A DNA stretch of 64,000 bases. It comes from DAOUEO01 sp963763495 (lineage in GTDB: Bacteria; Chloroflexota; Dehalococcoidia; DSTF01; JALHUB01). The stretch is taken from assembly GCA_963763495.1 (NCBI GenBank), contig CAVXOY010000013.1:11019-75018 (forward strand), in the 5' to 3' direction. Of this stretch, positions 10,722-20,254 are shown piece after piece (the first letter of the stretch is position 1; each line of letters starts with the position of its first letter). The position numbers and the translations under genes are program-made. Under the pieces are notes generated by a model, which was not told the origin of the DNA, made no database searches, and was given only the letters and a program-made list of their open reading frames with translations.

Positions 10722-11498
10722 ATGCAACCTAATGAAGTAGCCGCCATGATCCGCTGCGAGGACGTGCACAAGCGCTTCGGCAGGCTGGAAGTCCTGCGCG
10801 GCGTCAGCCTTGACATCGAGAAGGGCGAAGTAGTGGTGATCGCCGGCCCCAGCGGCTCCGGCAAGTCGACCTTGCTGCGCTGCATCAACCACCTGGAGCG
10901 CGTGGACAAGGGGCGCATCTACGTGGATGGCCAGCCCGTGGGCTATCGGGAGGTCAAGGGAAAGTTCGTGGAGAAGAGCGAACGGGAGGTGGCCAGGATG
11001 CGCGCCTCTATCGGCATGGTCTTCCAGCGGTTCAACCTGTTCCCTCACCTCACAGTCTTGAGCAACGTGATCGATGCGCCCATCCACGTGCGCAAGTTGA
11101 AGCGAAGCGAGGCCCTGGAAGCCGGCCGGACCATGTTGCGGAAGGTCGGCCTTGGCGACAAGCTCGATTCCTATCCGGCGCAACTCTCAGGCGGTCAGCA
11201 GCAGCGGGTCGCCATTGCCCGCGCTCTGGCCATGGAGCCCAAGGTGATGCTCTTCGACGAACCCACGTCGGCCCTCGACCCGGAGCTGGTCGGCGAGGTG
11301 CTGGAAGTGATGAAGTCGCTGGCGCGGGACGGAATGACAATGATTGTCGTTACTCACGAGATGGGCTTCGCGCGCGAGGTGGCGGACCGCGTGATGCTCA
11401 TGGATGAAGGCGTCATCATTGAAGAGGGCCCCCCGGCTCAGTTCTTCAATAATCCCCGCAGCGAACGCACCAAGCTGTTCCTGAGCAAGATCCTGTAG
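10722..11498 (+). CDS. polar amino-acid ABC transporter ATP-binding protein (GlnQ/HisP type)
   Basis: Cytoplasmic ATPase of the amino-acid importer, 258 residues. Walker A GPSGSGKST lies near residues 41-49, followed by FQRFNLFPHLTV (Q-loop), the signature LSGGQQQRVAIARAL, Walker B MLFDEPTSALDPE and the H-loop VVTHEMGFA, all in the form typical of GlnQ. ATG at 10722 is two bases after the permease stop. An internal ATG at 10746 would give a product starting MIRCEDVHKRFG and aligns better with relatives, so the first eight codons may not be used. The transporter is complete within 8945-11498. Confidence 0.95.
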   Translation: MQPNEVAAMIRCEDVHKRFGRLEVLRGVSLDIEKGEVVVIAGPSGSGKSTLLRCINHLERVDKGRIYVDGQPVGYREVKGKFVEKSEREVARMRASIGMVFQRFNLFPHLTVLSNVIDAPIHVRKLKRSEALEAGRTMLRKVGLGDKLDSYPAQLSGGQQQRVAIARALAMEPKVMLFDEPTSALDPELVGEVLEVMKSLARDGMTMIVVTHEMGFAREVADRVMLMDEGVIIEEGPPAQFFNNPRSERTKLFLSKIL

Positions 11499-11528
11499 GG
11501 CCTCCTGCGCGGGGTGCTGCCGCCTCCC

Positions 11529-12389
11529 TTACTCCTGCTCTGTCCACTCCAGAACGGAGTCGCCTGTGATCTCCTGTAGGACCGCAGAGAGAGTGCTGCC
11601 ATCCGGGTTCAAGAGCCCCGCCCACGGTTCCCCGGGGTCTGCTTTCACGGTCGCCGAGCCCGAGGTTGTTGCCGTGGTTTCCTCGCCCGACGCAGCGCTC
11701 CTCACCTCGTTGACCTTGGGCCCCTCACCCGGCGGCAGAAGGTTGAAGAGAGAGACCTGGTCGCCGCCGCCGGTCACTGTTACCGGCTCGCCCGTGGCGG
11801 TGAAGACGATCTCCATTACGGCCCGTCCCCCGTGGACGACGCGGCCGGTCCAGATGCCGTCTTGCTCCTCCAAAGTGATCTCATCGGCTACGTACTTATT
11901 GAAGCCGATTGCCCGGCCGCCGTCATTGGCTGTCTTGTCGTCGACGGGCATCGTGTAGGTATACCAGCCGGTGCGCCCCTGGTACTTGCACTGGAGCAGC
12001 ACATATCCCTCACGGTAGGGCACCAGCGGCAGCGTCACGTCGTAGTAGTCGGCAACAGTCACTACGACGAGAGGTTGGTCGGGCATGTCGAACTGTTCAG
12101 GCAGGAGCGAGCGGTACAGTTCGAGGTCCGCCGGCGCGAGGGTGGTCATGAGTCGACGTGTTCCCAGGAAGGCCCACGGTCGCTCCGCTTGCGTCGTGGC
12201 TGTGGGCTGGAGGGTCTCCTCCGCCGTCGGTGCCGCGGTCACCGTTGCGCTTGTGCTCGCCGGGTCTTTCTCGTCTTCACCGCCGCAGCCGGCGAGGGAC
12301 ATACAGATGCCGACCGCCAACGCTATCCCGACGAAGAAGAGCGCCACCTGTCGTCGGGTAGTGAGGTGGGCGGATTTCCAGTGTCGCAC
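11529..12389 (-). CDS. lipoprotein with acetoacetate-decarboxylase-like core
   Basis: Predicted lipoprotein of 286 residues. GTG at 12389 is preferred over GTG at 12416 because GGAAGGGAG lies seven bases upstream and because the paralogous leader of the next gene starts at the same codon. The leader ends in a lipobox (SLAGC), then a Thr-rich linker. The central part (about residues 80-190) resembles the acetoacetate decarboxylase fold: a YQGRTGWYTYTMPVDD strand pair and GRAIGFNKYVADEI. The latter aligns with the family's GRExxGFPKK motif that carries the Schiff-base Lys; the first Lys is kept and the second is Tyr. Families with this fold also include non-decarboxylating enzymes. An exported member would be unusual. 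Third gene of a minus-strand lipoprotein operon. Confidence 0.6.
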   Translation of the reverse strand: MRHWKSAHLTTRRQVALFFVGIALAVGICMSLAGCGGEDEKDPASTSATVTAAPTAEETLQPTATTQAERPWAFLGTRRLMTTLAPADLELYRSLLPEQFDMPDQPLVVVTVADYYDVTLPLVPYREGYVLLQCKYQGRTGWYTYTMPVDDKTANDGGRAIGFNKYVADEITLEEQDGIWTGRVVHGGRAVMEIVFTATGEPVTVTGGGDQVSLFNLLPPGEGPKVNEVRSAASGEETTATTSGSATVKADPGEPWAGLLNPDGSTLSAVLQEITGDSVLEWTEQE

Positions 12390-12412
12390 GTGTCTGCTCC
12401 CTTCCTGTCTGG

Positions 12413-13651
12413 TCACTCCATGAACGCAGCTGCCTGCTCGCCAACGAGCTCCACGAGGTTGCCCAGCGCAATGGTGACGTCAACCAGGTGCAGTCCCCAG
12501 GTCGGCCCGAGCGCCTGACTCACCACCGGCCTTTCGTCACCGGCGACGTTTGTGGTGTCAACCTGTAGCCAGTTGGCGTCACCGGAACTCTCGCAGTGGC
12601 CGGTGTAGAGCCCCGGGTAGGTAAGTCCACGGCGTGGATGCTGACGGCGACCCAGTGGCCGTAGCGCTGAACAATCCGGGTGGACAGCGCCGTCGGGAAG
12701 TAGGGCTTCAGCGGCCCTGTCCCGCCGGTTATCGATGCCGGGTTGACGCAGAGCACATCCATACCCGTGCCCGTGTCCAGGTTTCCTCTAATTCCCCTGC
12801 CCGCCTTGCCGAACAGCGTGTCGGCCGGCGGCGGCTCGTTGAAGGCCGAGTAGGCCACCACACAGCCTGTCTGATCGGCTGACCGGCAGGCGGGGATGTT
12901 CTGGAAATCACCGCCCACGTCCTTGCCCTTCGCTACCGTCACATTGCCGCCGATGAGCAGCGCCGAGACGAGCAACCCGCGCATCTCCGGCTTCGGGTCG
13001 ATCTCTGAGATCAATAGCCTTCTCAGCATCAGCGTGCCCTGAGAATGACTGATCAGGACGACCCCCCGGCCGTTGTTGTAGTGGGCCAGATAGTCCTGCC
13101 AGGCCGAGAGCACGTCGCCGTAGGCCGTGGTTATGCTCGCTGCGGCCTCGCCGCCGGGCAATGCGCCGGACAGCAATGCGCGAATGCCCGTGACTGTAAT
13201 CTGACGGTACATCGGTGCGTATACCCTGCATACCTGGGAGAACCGGGATGCCTGCAAGATCGCGACCGCTGTTTGCGCGGGGTCGACGGTCAAGTCGGCG
13301 TTGGTCGTCGTTTGGCCGCTCACCGTCGGGTAGACATAGAAACAGTCGATCGGTGGGTCCTTGGCCGGAGACGCCTGTTCGGTCGTGCTCGTGCCGTCGG
13401 CCGATATCACCGTCGCCGTCATGTCACTCTCGCAGGGGTTGTCGGCGAGACCGGGACGGCAGAGCCACACCGTGTTCGACGGCGCTGCTGTGGGTGTCGC
13501 GCTTGCTGAAGCCGCTGTGGTTGTTGAGGGCTCCGGAGTCGTCGATTCGTTTTCATCGCCGCACGCGATGCCGACCGCCAACGCCATCCCGATCAGGAAG
13601 AGCGCCACTTGTCGTCGGGCAGTGAGGTGTGGCGGATTTCCAGTGTCGCAC
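12413..13651 (-). CDS. DUF3089 alpha/beta-hydrolase lipoprotein, copy 1 (two frame breaks)
   Basis: Exported hydrolase-like protein of the DUF3089 family. The GTG start at 13651 has AAAGGAG seven bases upstream. The leader is nearly identical to that of the downstream gene (11529-12389), while the body is a close paralogue of the upstream gene (13676-14862). The body starts with a WLCRPG segment, then IDCFYVYPTV, and carries the nucleophile elbow SHSQGT, preceded by a YNNGRGVVLI strand. Frame breaks lie near 13610 (in the leader) and 12625 (C-terminal part); comparison with the paralogue shows extra bases at both. The corrected product ends about 60 residues further at TGA 12413-12415. The family's substrate is unknown; esterase activity is a reasonable guess. 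Confidence 0.82.
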
Positions 13652-13675
13652 GTGTCTGCTCCTTTACGGTCTGAG

Positions 13676-14862
13676 TCACTCCGCGAACGCCGCCGCCTGC
13701 GAGGCGACGAGCTCCACGAGGTTGCCCAGCGCGATGTTGACGTCGACCAGGTGCAATCCCCAGGTCGGTCCGAGCACCTGGCTCACCACCGGCCTCTCGT
13801 CACCGGCGACGTTTGTGGCGTCAACCTGCAGCCAGTTGGCGCCGCCGGAGCTCTCGCAGTGGCCGGTGTAGAGATCCGGATAGGTAACCCACGGCGTGGA
13901 CAAGGAATCGGCCGAGCTGTACGGCTTCAGTGGTCCCGTCCCACCGGAAAGGGAGGCCGGGTTGACACATAGCACCTCTACGTCCTTGCCGGCTTGCTCG
14001 GTTGCCCTTGGGCCGGTTCCCGCCCTTCCGAAAAACGTATTGGCCGGCGGTGGCTCGATTAAAGGCCGAGTAGGCTACCACACAGCCTGTCTGATCGGTA
14101 GACCGGCAGGCAGGGATGTTCTGGAAGTCACCGCCGACATCCCGGCCGGTGGCGACCGTCACGTTTCCGCCGATCATGAGTGCTGACACGAGAAGGTCCC
14201 GCAGTTCGGGGTTGGGGTCGATCTCAGCCGCGATCAGCCTTGTCAGCATCATCGTCCCCTGGGAGTGGCCGATCAGGACGACCCCCCGTCCGTTGTTGTA
14301 GTGGGCGAGGTAGTCCTGCCAGGCAGAGAGCACGTCGCCGTAGGCTATATCCCTAGCCTCAGTTGTATCGCCGGCCGGCCGGGTGGCTTCGGGCGATATG
14401 TTGATGGCTGCCAGGGTGAGCTGCCGGTACATCGGGGCGTACACCTTGCATACCTGCGAGAACCGGGATGCCTGCAAGATCGCCACGGACTTTTGTGCCG
14501 GGTCGATATTCAGGTCGGCGTTCAGGGTCTTCTGGCCGCTTACCGTTGGGTAGACGTAGAAGCAGTCGATCGGCGGGTCCGCTGGCCGGAGACGCCGACT
14601 CGGTCGTGCTCGTGCCGTCGGCCGCTATCACCGTCGTCGTCATGTCGCTCTCGCAGGGGTTGTCGGCGAGACCGGGACGGCAGAGCCACACCGTGTTCGA
14701 CGGCGCCGCTGTGGGTTCCACGCTTGCTGAAGCCGCTGTGGTCGTCGAGGGCTCCGGAGTCGTCTCTTCGTCTTCATCGCCGCAGGCGATGCCGGCCGCG
14801 GCGATCAGCCCTAGGATGACGCCCAGACAGAAGCCCAGCCGCCAATGCTTGCGTAGTATCAT
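13676..14862 (-). CDS. DUF3089 alpha/beta-hydrolase lipoprotein, copy 2 (two frame breaks)
   Basis: First gene of the three-lipoprotein operon and paralogue of the following one. ATG at 14862 has GCAAGGAGG upstream. A distinct signal peptide (LGFCLGVILGLIAAAGIAC) is followed by the same acidic, Thr-rich linker as copy 1. The nucleophile elbow is GHSQGT. Frame breaks near 14580 and 14058 are one-base insertions relative to copy 1. The C-terminal part (CVNPASLSGGTGPLKPY onward, ending VASQAAAFAE) is collinear with copy 1. The short spacers between the three genes (about 25 bases, each carrying a ribosome binding site) support cotranscription. A 250-base gap with divergent transcription lies upstream. 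Confidence 0.82.
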
Positions 14863-15043
14863 TGCCTGCCTCCTTGCGCGGGAGATGCCGCGCCGCTGGC
14901 GCCGCCCTTCGCGGCCTTAGCCGGGTGCAATCGGGCGGTCGATTATCAGGACGATCATATGTGGACGCTATCTGCGATGTAGTGTGCATCTGGCATCCTC
15001 ACCTGTCAAGCAGCCGGACCTCCGTACGTTGCGGGCAGGTCAC

Positions 15044-15073
15044 TTGTCCCCACCGGCGTCAAGGGAATAGACT
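15044..15073 (+). promoter_or_regulatory. candidate promoter for the nitronate monooxygenase gene
   Basis: TTGTCC at 15044-15049 and TAGACT at 15068-15073, 18-base spacer, 40 bases before the start. The -10 region TAGACTGAA is identical to that of the candidate promoter at 3657. The remaining intergenic bases (14863-15040) show no gene. Confidence 0.4.
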
Positions 15074-15112
15074 GAAGCCGATCCGGCGGCAGGTAGCGAC
15101 AGGAGGAGACCG

Positions 15113-16115
15113 ATGAAGACCAGGATTACGGAGCTATTCGGCATCAAGTATCCGATTCTCTGCGGCGCGATGATGTGGCTGGCCAAGCCCGAGCTCTGCG
15201 CTGCGATATCCAACGCCGGCGGACTGGGAAACCTGACCGCGGGCAACTACGGCTCCGGAGACGACTTGCGCCAGGCAATCCGCAGGACGAGGGAACTGAC
15301 GGACAAGCCGTTCTGCGTGAACCTGACCCTTCTGCCGTCGGTGCGCATCGCCAAAGACCTGCACCAGGACTACCTTCGGGTCTGCTGCGAGGAGAGGGTC
15401 AGTTCCATCGATGTGTCGGGTGCGCCTCTCGACAGGTACCTTGGGCCGGATGCAATCCGTCAAGCGAAGGACGCCGGAGTGAAGCTGATACACAAGGTCG
15501 GCTCGGTGAAGCATGCCATGCACGCTGAGGAAGCCGGCTATGACGCCGTGATTGCCGCCGGCTTTGAAGAGGGTGGCCATCCCCTGCAGGAGGACGTCAC
15601 AACGATGTTGCTGACGCCGAGGGTCTGCCAGTCGGTGAGCATACCGGTTGTGACCGCCGGCGGCATCGCCGACGGACGGGGAATGGCGGCCGCCATGGTC
15701 CTGGGAGCAGAGGGTGTCATGATGGCTTCCCGATTCATCGCCACGCCCGAATGTCTTGCCCACTCCCGCATCAAGGAGGAACTGGTTCGGCGGCGGGAGA
15801 ACGACACGGTCATGATATGCAAGAGCATCAACCTTCAAATGCGAGCCCTGAGAAACCCGCAGGTCGAGAAGGTCCTGGAGGTGGAGGCGCGAGGAGGAGG
15901 CCTCGGGGACATCATTCCCCTTATCGCGGGCGAACGCCAGGTCGCGCTCCTGGGAGACCGGTGATGTCGATTCCAGCCCGCTTCCCGTCGGCCAGTCTAT
16001 CGGTCTGATTCAGGATATCGTTAGCTGCGAAGAACTGCTGCTGAGGATGATGAAGGAGGCCGGGGAGATACTGGCGCGGGTTCAGGGGCGATTCGCTGCG
16101 GATATCGCAACCTGA
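15113..16115 (+). CDS. nitronate monooxygenase / 2-nitropropane dioxygenase family (one frame break near the C-terminus)
   Basis: FMN-dependent TIM-barrel enzyme that oxidises alkyl nitronates, with relatives acting as enoyl-ACP reductases. About 334 residues. The start GIKYPILCGAMMWLA is the family's N-terminal flavin strand. The motif containing the catalytic His is seen as AAGFEEGGHP, followed by VVTAGGIADGRGMAAAMVLGAEGVMMASRF, where the FMN phosphate is bound. A TGA appears at 15962, but the next frame continues with the family-typical tail (LPVGQSIGLIQDIV and a C-terminal helix) to TGA at 16113, so one base is probably missing or extra near 15960. AGGAGGAGACCG precedes ATG. It faces the acyl-CoA dehydrogenase gene tail-to-tail. 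Confidence 0.88.
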
Positions 16116-16194
16116 TGCCGAGCGCGTTCCCCACGGCTGCCCGCGGGAGCGAAAGCCCGCTGCGCCGGCCGGCGTAGACCCTGCAAGGGCCCGT

Positions 16195-17892
16195 CTAGGG
16201 GTTCATCTCGTAGGCGCCGTTCAGGGCGTGCACGTGGTCGCGCCAGACGCGCTCATAGCGTTCGTCATTCACCACCGGCCGTCGTATCATCTTCAGACAA
16301 TAGGCTGTCTGCTCCGGACTGCATCGCGGCTTGCTGTAGAGTTGCAGCGCGAACTTCGAGAAGTCACGCACGAAGCAATCGAAGATCTGGTCTACGATGT
16401 CCGCGGGGATGTCGTAGATGCGGGCGTTCTCGAGGATGAGCTGCCCGTAGGCGACCAGCGTGAACATCTCGCCGACCGTCAGCAGGAAGTCGGTGTCGCG
16501 ACTCTGGCTCTCGTCCGGAGGCGCCGCGGTGAGCATCTCCGAGAAGACCGCTGTCTGCTCGCGGAAAACGTTGACGTTGGGCAGGTCCCAGTCTCTGTAG
16601 GCGATGTTGTAGTCGTGGAATTGGATATCGCCCATGCCCTTCGTCGCGCCCTGCTGGAACAGATAGTCGTCGTTCTTCGGTTCTGAGCGCTGACCGATGC
16701 TGGCGTACTCAGCCGGGTTGAAGAAGTAGTTGGCCATGAACTTCAGGATGAGGGCGATGTTGACGTGGACTGTGCCCTCGAGCTTCGGCAGGGCGCGGAT
16801 GTCCATGGCGGCGCTCTCGAAGTACATGTCCTTCTCGAACCCCTTCGCCGCAATCACGTCCCAGAGCAGGTCTATGACCTCCTCCCCCTGCGTTGTCACC
16901 TTCATCTTCACAACTGAGTTGTAGAGGAGATAGCGCCTGTCGTTCGGCGATGCGACTCGCATGTAGTCGGCGGCCCGGAGCGTGAAGAGCTTCATCGCTG
17001 TCAGGCGGGCGTAGGCGTCGGTGAACATCTGCTTGACGTGCGGGAAATCCGTGACGTGAATGCCGTAGAGACGGCGGTTGGCGGCATGATTGATCGCCTC
17101 GTAGAAGGCGTGCGTCGAGATGCCGATGGATGCCGCACCCAGGTTGAACTTGCAGACATTCACCGTGTTGAGGGCGCAATCCCAGGCCTCCCGCCCTCTC
17201 GAGAGTATGTCTGCCTCACTGACCGGGTAGTCATGAAGAGCGAACGCCGAGACGTACGCCTGGGTGGCAACAACATTGTCCAGCAGCTCGTAGTTGGGCT
17301 TCGTCGAATCGGCGACAAAGAACACGTAATCGCCGCTGTCCGCCATCTTCCCGAAGGTCGAGACCATGGGAGCGACGTTGCCGTTGCCGATGTAGTACTT
17401 GTCTCCGTTCGCCAGGTAGCCGCCGCCCGGTTGTGGCGTGAGCTTCATCTCCGTCGAGTAGATGTCGGCGCCGTGTTGGCGCTCGGACAGCCCGAAGGCA
17501 AACACCGCCCCGTCCTTCAGGAGTTCGGCGGCGCGCCGCTTGGCATCCTCGTTGCCGCTCATCCAGATCGGGCCGAGGCCGAGCGTCGAGACCTGCCAGG
17601 CGTACCAGTAGTAGAGTCCGTAGAATCCCAGTATCTCGTTGAAATCCACGTTGCGGAACGTATCCCACCGCGATTCCCCGCCTCCGTAGCTGGGAGGAGT
17701 GAGCAAAGTGGCGAAGATCTTCTCATCCTTTATGAACTTGAGAAAGTCGTCGTACCAGACCCGCTGATGAACGTCCTCCTTGAGCCGCTTCTTCCCCTTC
17801 TTCTCGAAGAAGTCGATTGTGCTGGCCATGACTTCCAGCGAGCGCTTGTCTGGGTACCGTTGGCTGAGCTTCTTCGGGTTCAGTAGAATCAT
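16195..17892 (-). CDS. long-form acyl-CoA dehydrogenase family protein
   Basis: Flavoenzyme of the acyl-CoA dehydrogenase superfamily, 565 residues, longer than classical members (~380) and comparable to long-chain or oxidase-like branches. ATG at 17892 is chosen over one at 17910 because GGGGAGG lies six bases upstream. The central beta domain shows AFGLSERQHGADIYST (equivalent of the FAD/substrate-binding SEP.aGSD motif) and a YYIGNGN strand. The helical C-terminal domain includes AAKGFEKDMYFESAAMD and a long extension to the end. Neither the usual YEGT catalytic motif nor a clear replacement was recognised, so the exact reaction is uncertain. A ferredoxin-domain gene lies immediately upstream on the same strand and could be its electron partner. 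Confidence 0.85.
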   Translation of the reverse strand: MILLNPKKLSQRYPDKRSLEVMASTIDFFEKKGKKRLKEDVHQRVWYDDFLKFIKDEKIFATLLTPPSYGGGESRWDTFRNVDFNEILGFYGLYYWYAWQVSTLGLGPIWMSGNEDAKRRAAELLKDGAVFAFGLSERQHGADIYSTEMKLTPQPGGGYLANGDKYYIGNGNVAPMVSTFGKMADSGDYVFFVADSTKPNYELLDNVVATQAYVSAFALHDYPVSEADILSRGREAWDCALNTVNVCKFNLGAASIGISTHAFYEAINHAANRRLYGIHVTDFPHVKQMFTDAYARLTAMKLFTLRAADYMRVASPNDRRYLLYNSVVKMKVTTQGEEVIDLLWDVIAAKGFEKDMYFESAAMDIRALPKLEGTVHVNIALILKFMANYFFNPAEYASIGQRSEPKNDDYLFQQGATKGMGDIQFHDYNIAYRDWDLPNVNVFREQTAVFSEMLTAAPPDESQSRDTDFLLTVGEMFTLVAYGQLILENARIYDIPADIVDQIFDCFVRDFSKFALQLYSKPRCSPEQTAYCLKMIRRPVVNDERYERVWRDHVHALNGAYEMNP

Positions 17893-17961
17893 CGCTGGCC
17901 TCCCCTTCAAAGCTGCTCTCGAGTTGGCTCCTATTGAGGTGTCGGTGCCGTCGCCTCGCCG

Positions 17962-19103
17962 CTACGGGTGCGGGTGGTGGTGTGGTGTTTGCGGCCTGCC
18001 TCGCGCGTCACCGAGCATGACGAAGTACTCGTGCTGGTCCAGAGCAGGCGTGAACACGCGGTTATCGCGCAGGCTGAGCCGCAAGGCGTCGGGCGCGCAC
18101 ACGAAGGTGCATACCCCGCATCCCAGGCAGCGCTCGACGTCGATCTCCGCGATGCCCTCATCCCCCATCTTGATCGCATCCACCTGGCAGCGATCCACGC
18201 AGGCCGCGCAGCCGTTGCAGAGGTCTGCATCGACGGTCGCCCAATAGGCAGAGGGCGCGACCGCGTGCGGGATGTCCAGTTGCGTCATCCCCCGCAAGAC
18301 CTTGCAGGCGTGGCGGCAGCAGTTGCAGATCATCCAGGCGCCCTCCTGGAAGTTGGCCGTCGTGTGGACCAACCCTGCCTTCTCCGCCAGCTTGAGGACA
18401 TCCACTACCTCGTCCACCGAAGCCGGGCGGCCTCTGGGCGCGCCCACCAGATGCGCTGGGTCGAGCACCGGCTCCCCCGGCACGTCGCCGCCGTAGAACC
18501 CCACGCCGAAGACGATGCACGTGTCTATCGGGTCGTCGCACTTGTGGGAAGCCAGGCGGCACATGCACGGGTAAATCATCGGCGACGAGGCATTCTCGAC
18601 GATCCGGACCGCATCCTCAAACGGCACCACCTGTTCCTTCGGCACCTGGACCGCCGGCAGCGCTCGCGCCACCTGGAACGAGCTGTTGTGGAGCTCACGC
18701 CCCCAGGCCTCGACGTAGTACTTGTCCCACAGCGCCCCCAGCCTGTCCAGCTCCGGCGACGGTTGCCGCATGGCGAAAGGCAACTCGAACAGCCCGGGCA
18801 GTATGTAAGGCAAGCGGAAGACGCGCACGCCGTCGGGCCGCTTGACCCCCCGGATGAAGAACTTGGAGGCCATCCTTGTCAGAATCGGCGCCGCCTCCTC
18901 CGAACTCATCTCTGCCCGTTTGGCGATGGTCTCTTCCGGCTCCAGGTCCCAGGACATGTGGGCCGCCAGATGGGCCTCCTCCGGCTCATAGTAGAACTTC
19001 AGGATCTCCAGGAAGGTCTCGTGGGAGGAGCGCCCAAGGGGTGCCCGGCGAATCGCTCTTGAAGCTCGTGATACGGCCTGTCTTTGACTGATTCGGCTGC
19101 CAC
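17962..19103 (-). CDS. ferredoxin-domain protein with two 4Fe-4S clusters (one frame break near 19035)
   Basis: About 380 residues. GTG at 19103 with GGGAG eight bases upstream opens a frame (VAAESVKDRPYHELQERF) that continues, after a one-base break near 19035, into EILKFYYEPEEAHLAAHM and the long downstream frame. The C-terminal third holds two canonical 4Fe-4S motifs, CNGCAACVDRC and CLGCGVCTFVC, as in 2[4Fe-4S] ferredoxins. The preceding region has further Cys-rich stretches (YPCMCRLASHKC and MICNCCRHAC) that may bind another metal. The family is known from Chloroflexota and sulfate reducers as a ferredoxin-fused regulator or redox subunit without firm function. Adjacency to the long acyl-CoA dehydrogenase suggests electron transfer (inference). 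A His-rich tail ends the protein. Confidence 0.78.
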
Positions 19104-19150
19104 GATCTCGGCTCCCTTCTCCTGCGCATCGGCAAGCGCAGGCATTCCTG

Positions 19151-19218
19151 CGGGGCGACGATGTTCAGTCCGGCTCTTCGCCCTAAGTTAACACCTATCG
19201 GCGCTGGTGGAGAAGACC
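19151..19218 (-). promoter_or_regulatory. conserved 68-base upstream element, copy A
   Basis: This intergenic stretch matches 28626-28693 at 57 of 68 positions without gaps. Both copies end about 40-50 bases before the start of a minus-strand gene. Read on the minus strand, it contains GGTGTTAAC followed by a small GGGC/GCCC hairpin. It is probably a shared promoter/leader element; the regulator is unknown. Confidence 0.55.
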
Positions 19219-19243
19219 CCGGTTCGGCAATCGGCGAGCGCCG

Positions 19244-19272
19244 TTGATCGCGAGGAGAGTGCGGCCTATACT
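19244..19272 (+). promoter_or_regulatory. candidate sigma-70 promoter of the haloalkane dehalogenase gene
   Basis: TTGATC at 19244-19249 and TATACT at 19267-19272 with a 17-base spacer. The expected transcription start (about 19279) leaves a 40-base leader containing the GGAGG used by the TTG start. Confidence 0.6.
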
Positions 19273-19320
19273 CTAGGATTCGAGAAAGCGATTCTCATAG
19301 TGATGAATGGAGGACGGAAA

Positions 19321-20244
19321 TTGGCACTACTGCGGACTCCTGACGAGCGATTCCACAACCTGCCGGGATACAACTTCGAGCCCCACTATGTGGAGATAGG
19401 TGAGGCGCGGGTTCACTATCTAGACGAGGGCGCCGGCGAGACGGTGCTGATGCTGCATGGCGAACCCTCCTGGGCGTATCTGTATCGAAAGATGATCCCA
19501 CCGGTAGTGGCCGCCGGCTATCGCGTGGTGGCAATGGATTTCATCGGCTTCGGGCGTTCTGACAAGTACCGCGAGATTGAGGCGTACTCATATCAGATGC
19601 ATGTCGACACGCTTTGGGCATTCATCGAGAAGCTTGACCTGAGCGGGCTAACGCTGGTTGTCCAGGACTGGGGCGGGCTCATCGGTTTGCGCGTCGCCGC
19701 GGAACACCCGGAGCGCGTGTTCCGGCTGGTAATCATGAACACGGGCCTTCCCGCGGGCGAGATGGGGCCGACTCCCCCTGACGATGCCGGCGATGTCGAC
19801 AACGCGTTCCTGCGATGGCGGCGCTACTCACGGCGGGTCGAAGACCTACCCGTGGGCCAACTCGTGCAGGGCGCCACCGTCACCGACCTTGCGCCCGACG
19901 TTGTCGCGGCGTATGATGCGCCATTTCCTGATCTCACCTACAAGGCGGGGGCGCGGATTTGGCCGTCCCTGGTGCCGGTCTTCTCCGATATGCCCGGTGT
20001 GGAGGAAAACCGCCGCGCCCAGGAAGTGTTCCGCAACTGGCAGAAGCCGACGCTGCTACTCTTCTCCGACTCCGACCCGGTGACACGTGGGAATGACCGT
20101 CTCCTCCGCGCACTGATTCCGGCGGCGAGCCGAGAGCCGGAGACAACCATCCGCGATGCCGGGCACTTTCTCCAGGAGGACAAGGGAGAGGAGATCGCCG
20201 AGCACATCATCGCCTTCCTGAAACGGCGGCCGGCACCTGCCTAG
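19321..20244 (+). CDS. haloalkane dehalogenase (HLD-I/DhlA-like subfamily)
   Basis: Alpha/beta hydrolase predicted to cleave carbon-halogen bonds to alcohol and halide. The TTG start at 19321 is chosen because GGAGG lies seven bases upstream and the product then begins MALLRTPDERF, matching the N-terminus of DhlA; upstream ATG/GTG codons lack a binding site. Length is 307 residues (DhlA 310). Key residues are all present: the oxyanion loop HGEPSW (Glu48), nucleophile Asp116 with halide-binding Trp117 in VQDWGG, second halide-binding Trp166 in FLRW, acid Asp252 and base His282 in DAGHFLQE. Offsets from DhlA (124, 125, 175, 260, 289) are nearly constant. Related epoxide hydrolases lack the two Trp residues. 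The gene is monocistronic, with its own promoter and terminator. Natural substrate is unknown. Confidence 0.88.
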   Translation: MALLRTPDERFHNLPGYNFEPHYVEIGEARVHYLDEGAGETVLMLHGEPSWAYLYRKMIPPVVAAGYRVVAMDFIGFGRSDKYREIEAYSYQMHVDTLWAFIEKLDLSGLTLVVQDWGGLIGLRVAAEHPERVFRLVIMNTGLPAGEMGPTPPDDAGDVDNAFLRWRRYSRRVEDLPVGQLVQGATVTDLAPDVVAAYDAPFPDLTYKAGARIWPSLVPVFSDMPGVEENRRAQEVFRNWQKPTLLLFSDSDPVTRGNDRLLRALIPAASREPETTIRDAGHFLQEDKGEEIAEHIIAFLKRRPAPA

Positions 20245-20254
20245 CCGGTAAGAG

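Noticed and set aside
17038..17886. 282-residue plus-strand frame
   Set aside because: Antisense to the long acyl-CoA dehydrogenase gene; no motif support.
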